Shown here: piece after piece, positions 1 to 6,289 of the stretch
How positions within the stretch are numbered: the stretch's first letter is position 1
Layout of the letters: each line of letters begins with the position of its first letter
DNA from: JBFHER01 sp041584055
Lineage (GTDB): Bacteria > Bacteroidota > Bacteroidia > Bacteroidales > UBA5342
Length of the DNA stretch: 20,565 nt
NCBI GenBank assembly: GCA_041584055.1
Contig: JBFHER010000042.1
Location: forward strand, 1 to 20,565
Reading direction: 5' to 3'
The notes under the pieces: model-generated
What the model was told of the DNA's origin: nothing
Database searches by the model: none
What the model saw: the letters and a program-made list of their open reading frames with translations, nothing else
Program-made: the position numbers and the translations under genes

Positions 1-285
1 ATGGTGTTTACAAGCAATGGCATCATGAATATGAAGAATAAAAAGTGGGAAGATGATTTTTCTCCCCTGGACCCGGATGGCACTGCTTCTGTTGATCATA
101 TCTATTCAAAGGCCTATGTGCGCCACCTTTTTGCGAGCAAAGAGTTGCTCGGAATGCAAATTGCATCCATCCATAACCTGGCATTCTATGTTTGGTTGGT
201 GAAGGAAGCCAGAAAGCATATTTTAGAGGGTGATTTCTCAGCATGGAAACAAATGATGTTAAAAAAGGTCAGCACCCGACTGTAA
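1..285 (+). CDS. tgt: tRNA-guanine transglycosylase (queuine tRNA-ribosyltransferase), C-terminal fragment
   Basis: This is the last 94 residues of Tgt, cut by the left edge of the window; the ATG at position 1 is an internal methionine, not the start. Tgt exchanges guanine-34 for a queuosine precursor in the anticodon of GU(N) tRNAs in the cytoplasm. The visible segment has the family's C-terminal pattern: a GIMNMKNKKW stretch, then SKAYVRHLF, IASIHNLAFY and a GDFSAWK ending. In most bacterial Tgt the stretch before the AYxRHLF motif carries the zinc cysteines (CxCxxC); here it reads DPDGTASVDHIYSKAY and has none, while the distal histidine of IHNL remains. From memory, the same replacement occurs in Bacteroides Tgt. 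The next gene begins 53 bp downstream on the same strand, so the two are probably cotranscribed. Confidence 0.93.
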   Translation: MVFTSNGIMNMKNKKWEDDFSPLDPDGTASVDHIYSKAYVRHLFASKELLGMQIASIHNLAFYVWLVKEARKHILEGDFSAWKQMMLKKVSTRL

Positions 286-338
286 TCTTTTGGACCATCA
301 AGCATTTTTAGTTTATTTGCACCATAGCCCATTGTGAA

Positions 339-1418
339 ATGTTAAAAAAGATAGACCTCTACATTATTAAAAAATTCCTTGGGACGTACTTCCTGGCAAT
401 ACTATTAATCATTAGCATTGCTGTTATTTTCGATTTTGCCGAGCGTTTGGATAACTTCATTGAACACGAAGCTCCCATAAAAGCGGTTATTTTCGATTAT
501 TACCTTAATTTCATTCCCTATTTTTCTAACCTTTTCAGCTCACTTTTTACATTTATCGCTGTTATATTTTTCACGTCTAAACTGGCTTATAATTCCGAGA
601 TTATTGCAATGCTGTCTGGGGGCGTGAGCTTTAAACGACTTCTTAGACCTTACATGATTTCTGCCATATTTATCGGGGGCTTGTCGTTTGTTTTAAGCAG
701 TTATGTGATTCCTCCGGCTAATTTAAGACGCATCAGTTTTGAAGATCAGTATTATAAAAGCCGTCGTGTAACTCAAAATTCAAACATTCATGTGGAGCTG
801 GAACCAGGGGTTTATTTCTTTTTGCGGACATTCAGGGAAAGCACAATGTCTGGCACTGATATGGTGCTTGAGAAGTTTGATGGTGAGGTGTTGTTATCTA
901 GGACAACGGCTAAAACAGTTAAGTTTTTGCCTGATTCCAGTCGCTGGCAGATGAACAAATACATGACACGCACCTTTAATGAATCAGGGGAAGACATAAT
1001 AAAAGGAGAATCCCTTGATACCATTCTTGATTTATCCATTGCTGATTTTGTGTCTCTTAAAAGACAATACGAAACACTTACGAATCCGGAGCTGGACGCT
1101 TATATTAAGAAGCAGAATGAAAGAGGGGTAGGGAATACACAAGAGTATGAAGTGGAAAAAATCAAACGTTTCTCAAACCCCTTTGCAGCAATTATTCTTA
1201 CCTTGATCGGGGTTTCAATATCCTCACGAAAAGTAAGGGGGGGAACAGGGCTTCATATCGGCTTGGGGCTGCTTTTAAGCTTTTCCTATATTTTGTTTTC
1301 AACAATCTCAATCTCATTTGCGGTAAATGGAAACATGGACCCCTTGGTTGCAGTTTGGCTCCCAAATCTACTGTATCTTGCCATTGGGATTTTTCTTTAC
1401 ATTAAAGCGCCAAAATAG
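339..1418 (+). CDS. LptF/LptG-family permease (YjgP/YjgQ), lipopolysaccharide export
   Basis: A 359-residue inner-membrane protein of the YjgP/YjgQ family. LptF and LptG pair with the LptB ATPase to extract LPS from the inner membrane and pass it to LptC/LptA. The architecture fits: three N-terminal membrane segments (about 12-33, 58-80 and 103-124), a polar periplasmic domain of roughly 150 residues, and three C-terminal membrane segments (about 276-293, 303-325 and 332-353). The cytoplasmic loop with NSEIIAMLSGG (85-95) is the usual coupling-helix region facing LptB. Length is normal. It follows tgt closely. Bacteroidota often carry more than one copy of this family, and LptF cannot be separated from LptG by eye, so no symbol is given. 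Thirty-five bases separate its stop from the convergent potassium-channel gene, and no hairpin terminator is visible there. Confidence 0.93.
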   Translation: MLKKIDLYIIKKFLGTYFLAILLIISIAVIFDFAERLDNFIEHEAPIKAVIFDYYLNFIPYFSNLFSSLFTFIAVIFFTSKLAYNSEIIAMLSGGVSFKRLLRPYMISAIFIGGLSFVLSSYVIPPANLRRISFEDQYYKSRRVTQNSNIHVELEPGVYFFLRTFRESTMSGTDMVLEKFDGEVLLSRTTAKTVKFLPDSSRWQMNKYMTRTFNESGEDIIKGESLDTILDLSIADFVSLKRQYETLTNPELDAYIKKQNERGVGNTQEYEVEKIKRFSNPFAAIILTLIGVSISSRKVRGGTGLHIGLGLLLSFSYILFSTISISFAVNGNMDPLVAVWLPNLLYLAIGIFLYIKAPK

Positions 1419-1453
1419 ATTTTCGCGTGTTTTAGATAAACTCCGAAAGGCTA

Positions 1454-2488
1454 TCAAATTTGTTGGTTGAGAATATCCTTTATCCTGCCTATTTGCTCAG
1501 GCGAGCCCATTACAAAAAGTTGATCATTTGGATTGAGCTCAAAGTCTGGCGAAGGATTAAAGATAAAATTTCCTTCATCCGTTTTTATCCCTACAATGTT
1601 AACACCTGTTTTTTCCCTGAGTCCAAGATCTTTGATGGTAATTTGCTCTTCTTCACGGTTTTCCATCCTTCCGCAGGAAACCATTTCGAGTCTTACGTCT
1701 TTTACACTTTGTAACAATACATACTCCCAGAACTCAACAACATCAGGTTGTGCAACCAACTTGGCCATCCTTTGTCCTCCAATGCGATCCGGCATAATAA
1801 CATTGTCTGCTCCTGCACGACGTAATTTCACATCGGATTTAAAATCTGATGCACGGGTGATAATCTTTAATCCCGTATTAAGCTCTCTTGCAGTCAGCAC
1901 AACATACATGTTATCCGCATCATTGGGAAGTGCAGTGATGAGGGCAGATGCTTTTGAAATTTGTGCCATGTTTAGCACCTCGTCAGAAGCTGCATCCCCC
2001 TGTATGTAAAGGGTATCCGGATTTTCTTGTATCCTGGCAACCACATGATCCCTTTTCTCTATTACAATGTAATCGATGTTATGATCCCCAAGTTCTTCAC
2101 AGGCCTGATAGCCATTCCGTCCATAACCACATACAATCACGTGGTTGTTTAATTTGTCAATGCGCTTTTTCACTTTGAAGTCCTTTAATTGTTGTCTTAA
2201 TTGCCCGTCGATAAGTAGTCGTGTAAAATGAGATGCAGCATAGTAAATGATTCCTACACTGTAGAGTATCAGAAATATTGTGAACCACTTGCCGGGGTCT
2301 GAGGGTTCATTTACTTCCCTGAATCCCACCGTGGAAGCAGTGATGATTGTCATGTAAAGCGCATCCAGAAAGGTGTAACCTTCTATTAAAACAAATCCTG
2401 AAGTTCCAATGGCTAGCAGTCCGAGCAGTAAGATGCCGGCGGTTAAAAGATTCTTGTTGTTTTTATAAAAAGCAAGTGTGCGTATCAT
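1454..2488 (-). CDS. Two-TM potassium channel with cytoplasmic RCK (TrkA-N/TrkA-C) domain
   Basis: A 344-residue ligand-gated K+ channel of the MthK-like layout. TM1 lies at about 14-35, the pore helix and filter at 42-58 and TM2 at 68-88. A TrkA-N Rossmann domain follows with the nucleotide motif CGYGRNG (120-126) and an acidic residue at the end of the second strand (VIEKRD), then a TrkA-C domain from about 255 to the end. The selectivity filter is TVGFRE (53-58) rather than the canonical TVGYGD: the first glycine is kept, Phe replaces Tyr, and Arg replaces the second glycine. The ATG at 2488 is preferred; an in-frame TTG immediately upstream (2491) is possible. It starts 15 bp after the DUF2851 stop on the same strand, so the two form an operon. 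The ligand (NAD(H), nucleotide or divalent cation) cannot be read from the sequence. Confidence 0.9.
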   Translation of the reverse strand: MIRTLAFYKNNKNLLTAGILLLGLLAIGTSGFVLIEGYTFLDALYMTIITASTVGFREVNEPSDPGKWFTIFLILYSVGIIYYAASHFTRLLIDGQLRQQLKDFKVKKRIDKLNNHVIVCGYGRNGYQACEELGDHNIDYIVIEKRDHVVARIQENPDTLYIQGDAASDEVLNMAQISKASALITALPNDADNMYVVLTARELNTGLKIITRASDFKSDVKLRRAGADNVIMPDRIGGQRMAKLVAQPDVVEFWEYVLLQSVKDVRLEMVSCGRMENREEEQITIKDLGLREKTGVNIVGIKTDEGNFIFNPSPDFELNPNDQLFVMGSPEQIGRIKDILNQQI

Positions 2489-2503
2489 CAATATAAAAAT
2501 AGT

Positions 2504-3781
2504 TTATTCTGATGGTTTTGCAATGATTTGATGACCAATTCTGCATCGAATGCAGTTTTTTGTGCTGCAATACGCCTTGTGAAGTTGAATGATTGCCTGC
2601 GATTCAAGTGCATTTGAAATGTTAAAACCCAGAGATTGCCATTTTCTCACAATTGAATTTGATTCTGCCGGAAGATTTTCCAGCCAGTTTTCAGCCTGAT
2701 CCTGTAATTTGTGATTCCCCGTTTCTCTGCCATATGCATAAATAAACGGCACGATGCAATTGATAATAATGGAAGTAATGGTTGATTTACCCGGTTTTTT
2801 ATTGCCTCTTGTTGACGAAACATTAAACCGATAGTGTGTTTTCCAGTATTCGGATGCTTTTACTGAAAATAAAGAAAACAAATATTCAAGTGAAGGGGCT
2901 TCCAGGGTTCGCGATACCAAATTTGTGCGATGGTGAAGTAAGCCGGCAAGTTGCGCTATTCGCACTGTGGGAAAGTTGCCGGGGCGCAGGCGTAAAAACT
3001 TCCAAACATGCTTTGGCATGGGTTTTAGGGCGTACTTTTTTACTAAAAACCGATACTCTTCACTTAACGACATATAATATTCATCTTCTGCCAGCAATTC
3101 ATTTAAAAAACCTGCCTGTCCAAACAATAAAGCTTCCAGCTGAAATATATTATGAAAGTGTTTTTCAAGAATATTTGTTGTTATTGAGCAAAATAACTGT
3201 TCAAAAGGATCACTGTTAATACCCGTTCCAAAACTTCGAAAGAGGAGCTGATAGAATGTGGCATTCCAATAGTTGCGATTGGCGAGGTTAATGTTTCGAA
3301 TGTGTTCATACTTTTTTATCAGGCGTTCTGCATGAAGGTTGCAAAGCCAGTCAGAAAACAGAAATGGGGACAAACTCTCTAATTTGTTTTCACAAGCCAG
3401 AGAACTTTTTATTTGCTTCAGTTCATTGAAATTTTTAAATACATACCCGTATACAGGAAGTTCCAGAATTGGAATGGCTTTGCCCAACTCATTTCTGGTA
3501 ATATCATTGGCTGAGAATACCACATGGAGTACCACATTATTGTAGGCAGGGTCCTTGTGATGATTGTGATGATACCACTCATTTGAGTAAGTATGAATTT
3601 CAACATTGCCAGCCCATAGTGTGCCGTCAATTTTTACTTTTGAATTAAAAAAGTCCGGTCCCGCATCATGATTCAATTGCCCAGGATCAATAATTTCAAT
3701 GACCTGATCAGTGTTGGTTTTTAGGTTCTGGGCAGAATACAAACGGAACATCCATGAAAATTGAATAAGTTCTTCGTTCAT
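2504..3781 (-). CDS. DUF2851 family protein, possible nuclease-like fold
   Basis: A 425-residue cytoplasmic protein with no signal peptide or membrane segment, recognised as DUF2851, a family widespread in Bacteroidota and of unknown function. The conserved N-terminal block runs from about residue 30 to 90: HDAGPDF (38-44), the strand GTLWAGNVEIH (53-63), and a histidine-rich stretch around EWYHHNHHKD. PD at 42-43 followed by ExH at 61-63 at the end of a beta-strand resembles a PD-(D/E)XK nuclease core; that is inference. The C-terminus carries C405-x4-C410-x2-C413 plus H417, which could bind zinc or an Fe-S cluster. The start at 3781 (MNEELIQF) is preferred over an in-frame ATG at 3805, because a -7-like box (TAACTTTA, 3808-3815) would start transcription at about 3803. 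First gene of a pair with the K+ channel; divergent from the NUMOD4 gene. Confidence 0.85.
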   Translation of the reverse strand: MNEELIQFSWMFRLYSAQNLKTNTDQVIEIIDPGQLNHDAGPDFFNSKVKIDGTLWAGNVEIHTYSNEWYHHNHHKDPAYNNVVLHVVFSANDITRNELGKAIPILELPVYGYVFKNFNELKQIKSSLACENKLESLSPFLFSDWLCNLHAERLIKKYEHIRNINLANRNYWNATFYQLLFRSFGTGINSDPFEQLFCSITTNILEKHFHNIFQLEALLFGQAGFLNELLAEDEYYMSLSEEYRFLVKKYALKPMPKHVWKFLRLRPGNFPTVRIAQLAGLLHHRTNLVSRTLEAPSLEYLFSLFSVKASEYWKTHYRFNVSSTRGNKKPGKSTITSIIINCIVPFIYAYGRETGNHKLQDQAENWLENLPAESNSIVRKWQSLGFNISNALESQAIIQLHKAYCSTKNCIRCRIGHQIIAKPSE

Positions 3782-3881
3782 AGCTGTATTCCTAACATAA
3801 GTCATTTTAAAGTTACAAAAAAGAAGTCAATTTTGTGAAATGTCCTTGAAATCCGGACGTAACAAACATCAAAAAGGGAGA

Positions 3882-4454
3882 ATGAAGACCAAAGAACATT
3901 GGGATGAAAAATGGAAGCCAGTTACTTTCGAAGGCATCAATGAGCGGATGAAGTATGAAATTTCCAATTATGGTAGAATCCGCCACTATTCTGGGCCAGA
4001 AGAATGGGAATTACTTAAAACTTCAAATCAAAGAAAAGATGGCACAGGTTACGAGTATTTTCGTTTTAAAGGGAGCAGTGGTAAATTAATGACCAAAGCC
4101 GTGCATCGCATTGTTGCACAATCTTTTTGCAAAATAGAATCAGAAAAGCAACAGTTCGTAATTCACAAAGATTTTAATAAGGGTAACAATTATTTTCAAA
4201 ATCTGATGTGGGTGGATCGAAGCGAGCTTGTTTTACACAATGCTAAAAATCCAAAAGTAATTGCAGGTCACGAACGTACGAAAGGAATGATACGTCGTTC
4301 AAAGCTTACTGAAACAGAAGTGATTCGTTTGAAAAAGAAACTTAAGCGCGGAAAGAATAAGCTGTACAAATTGGCGAAAGAATTCGGCATTACACATACA
4401 CAACTAAACAGAATACGATCAGGGGAAAACTGGGGCCATGTTAAGATAGATTGA
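3882..4454 (+). CDS. NUMOD4/HNH homing-endonuclease-like protein with C-terminal helix-turn-helix
   Basis: A 190-residue basic protein with three modules. Residues about 10-45 hold a NUMOD4-type DNA-binding motif (WKPVTFEG, then YEISNYGRIR). Residues about 65-115 hold an HNH_3-type nuclease core: AVHRIVAQSF with H75, then IHKD with H95, NKGNN, and QNLMWV. The catalytic histidine and paired asparagines of the family are therefore kept. Residues about 145-185 resemble an IENR/NUMOD-type HTH (KLTETEVIRLKK, then KLAKEFGITHTQLNRIRSG, then NWGHV). These parts are known from intron- and phage-encoded homing endonucleases. Here the gene is freestanding, with no intron, intein or phage genes around it. 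Start 3882 is preferred because NUMOD4 begins just after it and because a -7-like CAATTTTG at 3828-3835 would start transcription after the alternative ATG at 3840. It could be an active endonuclease, a selfish remnant or a domesticated DNA-binding protein. Confidence 0.85.
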   Translation: MKTKEHWDEKWKPVTFEGINERMKYEISNYGRIRHYSGPEEWELLKTSNQRKDGTGYEYFRFKGSSGKLMTKAVHRIVAQSFCKIESEKQQFVIHKDFNKGNNYFQNLMWVDRSELVLHNAKNPKVIAGHERTKGMIRRSKLTETEVIRLKKKLKRGKNKLYKLAKEFGITHTQLNRIRSGENWGHVKID

Positions 4455-4550
4455 TTTCAAAGATCTGTCACACCAAGATATCTTAAAATAGACAACCTCT
4501 TTTTCCTACATTTGAAAACTTTGTCCATCATACATCATAGATGGCAGGCT

Positions 4551-5219
4551 TTATTTTAAAAACCCTGACAATCGTTTTTTATCAGTCACCGTAACAAGCT
4601 TTCCTTTTTGTGATATGATGCCATCATGGTTAAGCTCTTTTAAAGCCCTTCCAACAGACGGACGGGTTACTCCAAAAAGTTCAGATAAACCTGCTTGCGA
4701 ATGTTGCATCGTAATTTCATCTGAATTCTGGCGTTTGGCCTGTTGAAAAATGTACCATGCCAGTTTGCCCTTTATTGATTGAAACGACAGAAAGCGAATT
4801 CGATTCGAAAGAAATTGGGATCGATTGGCGATAATGGCTAAATAGTTTTGCAACACTGTTTGATTTGATTGCATGATTTCCAGCCAGCTTTCTTTCGAAA
4901 AAGCAAGGATTGTACATTTTTCATTGGTTGTTATGTCTACCGGATAACGGTTGCTATTGCCAAACAGGAAGGCAGGAGCAAGTGGCCTTGGGCTTTCTAT
5001 ATCCTCAATTTTGATCACCTTCCCGGAATAGTCCGTCATTTCACCACGAACGGTACCATGTAGCAATATTAAAAAGCTGCGACACTCTTCCTCAGCAATT
5101 GCCACAAGCTGGTTTTTTTTAAATTCAATTTGTTTGTACGAAAATGTTTCAAATATCTTTTGTATCTGAGCTGATGATAACGCTGTGAAAACAGGGCACT
5201 GACGTAATTTTTCAAACAT
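4551..5219 (-). CDS. hcpR: Crp/Fnr-family transcriptional regulator, HcpR type
   Basis: A 222-residue Crp/Fnr regulator: a cyclic-nucleotide-binding-like beta-barrel at 1-115, a long dimerisation helix at about 118-147, and a winged HTH at 165-215 with recognition helix VTRPSVGRALKEL (184-196). The Fnr-type cysteine cluster is absent; only C8, C46 and C102 are present, so oxygen sensing through a 4Fe-4S cluster is unlikely. HcpR proteins of this family regulate hcp in anaerobes and have been linked to haem-based NO sensing in Porphyromonas. The HcpR name rests on context here: divergent ferredoxin gene and hcp two genes away. An upstream extension of the frame to 5513 is rejected because it runs antisense through the ferredoxin motifs. 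The palindrome at 5241-5254 lies 22 bp upstream of the start and is the likely operator. Confidence 0.85.
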   Translation of the reverse strand: MFEKLRQCPVFTALSSAQIQKIFETFSYKQIEFKKNQLVAIAEEECRSFLILLHGTVRGEMTDYSGKVIKIEDIESPRPLAPAFLFGNSNRYPVDITTNEKCTILAFSKESWLEIMQSNQTVLQNYLAIIANRSQFLSNRIRFLSFQSIKGKLAWYIFQQAKRQNSDEITMQHSQAGLSELFGVTRPSVGRALKELNHDGIISQKGKLVTVTDKKRLSGFLK

Positions 5220-5240
5220 TTGTAATATTTTTTTATAAAT

Positions 5241-5254
5241 GTAACAATTGTTAC
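5241..5254. promoter_or_regulatory. Perfect 14-bp palindrome, candidate HcpR operator
   Basis: GTAACAATTGTTAC is its own reverse complement and has the half-site spacing usual for Crp/Fnr dimers (GTAAC-N4-GTTAC). It sits in the 88-bp intergenic space between the divergent regulator and ferredoxin genes, closer to the regulator. A single site here could control both genes. No second good copy was found upstream of hcp. Confidence 0.7.
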
Positions 5255-5307
5255 CGTTTTTGGTTTTAAAAAGATCCTTTCTTTGTATCAGACAAAAATA
5301 ATAGGAT

Positions 5308-6165
5308 ATGATACGGGAAGTTGTAAAAATAGATAGAGATTTATGCACAGGATGCGGTGAATGTGTTCCTAATTGCCATGAGGGAGCTTTGCAGATAATT
5401 GATGGCAAAGCTGTTCTTATCAGTGATTTGATGTGTGATGGTTTGGGAGCATGTATTGGCCATTGTCCTGAAGGTGCCATCGAAATTGAAAAAAGGGAGG
5501 CGGAGCCATACAATGAGACAAAAGTGATAGCTCAAATGGTGGCGAAAGGAAGAAATACGGTGAAGGCGCATTTACAACATCTCAAAGATCATAACGAAAC
5601 AGGATTTTTAAAGGAAGGGGTTACTTATTTGAAAACAAATGCGTCTTCAATTGCATTTGATGTAAACGAAGTGATACGTGAAGTGCATAACTCTGGTGCC
5701 CAGCAGCATGCTGGCTGTCCAGGTTCAAGAGAAGTTAGTTTTGCGCCTGTTGCGCCTGTGATGGCTTCGCAGGTTTCTGGACAGTCCGAATTAATGCAAT
5801 GGCCGGTACAGATGCATCTGATCAATCCGAAGGCCTCTTATTTTCAATCATCTGATTTGTTAATAGCTGCAGATTGTGTGGCTTTCACAATCGGCAATTT
5901 TCACAGCAAACATCTGAAAGGAAAATCACTGGCAATTGCATGTCCTAAACTGGATTCAAATCAGGAAATTTATCTCAGTAAATTGGTGAGTCTGATTGAT
6001 GAATCAAAAGTGAATACAATTACGCTAATGATCATGGAGGTGCCTTGCTGTGGTGGATTGCAACGTTTAGTGCAATTGGCGCTGGATAGAGCGTCACGTA
6101 AAGTGCCGGTAAAGCGACAGGTGGTTTCTATAAAAGGAGAAATCCTCTCGGATGATTGGATCTAA
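5308..6165 (+). CDS. Ferredoxin-domain protein associated with Hcp, with cysteine-rich C-terminal domain
   Basis: A 285-residue protein with an N-terminal two-cluster ferredoxin domain. The first motif is complete: C13-x2-C16-x2-C19-x3-C23. The second reads C43-x5-C49-x3-C53: the expected second cysteine is Leu46, so this site has three cysteine ligands and might hold a 3Fe-4S cluster or a 4Fe-4S cluster with another ligand. A linker of about 60 residues leads to a C-terminal domain (about 125-280) with GCPGS (C137), AADC (C190), IACPK (C212) and VPCCGG (C247, C248). Proteins like this sit beside hcp in many strict anaerobes and are presumed to pass electrons to Hcp or another redox partner; the exact reaction is not established. 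The gene is divergent from the regulator, shares the palindrome at 5241-5254, and ends before a strong terminator. Confidence 0.82.
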   Translation: MIREVVKIDRDLCTGCGECVPNCHEGALQIIDGKAVLISDLMCDGLGACIGHCPEGAIEIEKREAEPYNETKVIAQMVAKGRNTVKAHLQHLKDHNETGFLKEGVTYLKTNASSIAFDVNEVIREVHNSGAQQHAGCPGSREVSFAPVAPVMASQVSGQSELMQWPVQMHLINPKASYFQSSDLLIAADCVAFTIGNFHSKHLKGKSLAIACPKLDSNQEIYLSKLVSLIDESKVNTITLMIMEVPCCGGLQRLVQLALDRASRKVPVKRQVVSIKGEILSDDWI

Positions 6166-6179
6166 AATTTATTAGGTAG

Positions 6180-6202
6180 AGCCGGAGTTCTCCGGCTTTT
6201 TT
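6180..6202 (+). terminator. Rho-independent terminator after the ferredoxin gene
   Basis: A hairpin with arms AGCCGGAG and CTCCGGCT (6180-6197) is followed by a run of T to 6202, 15 bp past the ferredoxin stop. It separates the ferredoxin gene from hcp, so hcp needs its own promoter or read-through. Confidence 0.88.
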
Positions 6203-6289
6203 AATGGTACAGTAAACATGAATGTTGAATTGCTCTGAATAGAGTAATATAGTATTGTAGTGTCAAATTTAAACTAAAATAGAATAGAA

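Noticed and set aside
1533..2009. 158-codon open frame on the plus strand
   Set aside because: It is antisense to the well-supported potassium-channel gene, and its translation is serine/threonine-rich shadow sequence without a recognisable domain.
2836..3219. 127-codon open frame on the plus strand
   Set aside because: It lies wholly inside DUF2851 on the opposite strand and has no family features.
4525..4544. Possible terminator CCATC/GATGG between NUMOD4 and hcpR
   Set aside because: Only five base pairs with a 10-nt loop and no clean T-run directly after the stem.
5220..5513. N-terminal extension of the HcpR frame by 98 residues
   Set aside because: It lies antisense to the ferredoxin cluster motifs, crosses the divergent promoter spacer and has no Crp/Fnr similarity; the ATG at 5219 gives a normal-length protein.
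6230..6257. Candidate hcp promoter (TTG plus TAGTATTG)
   Set aside because: The -7 box has a mismatch and the spacing is 17 bp, shorter than usual; mentioned with hcp but not listed as a feature.
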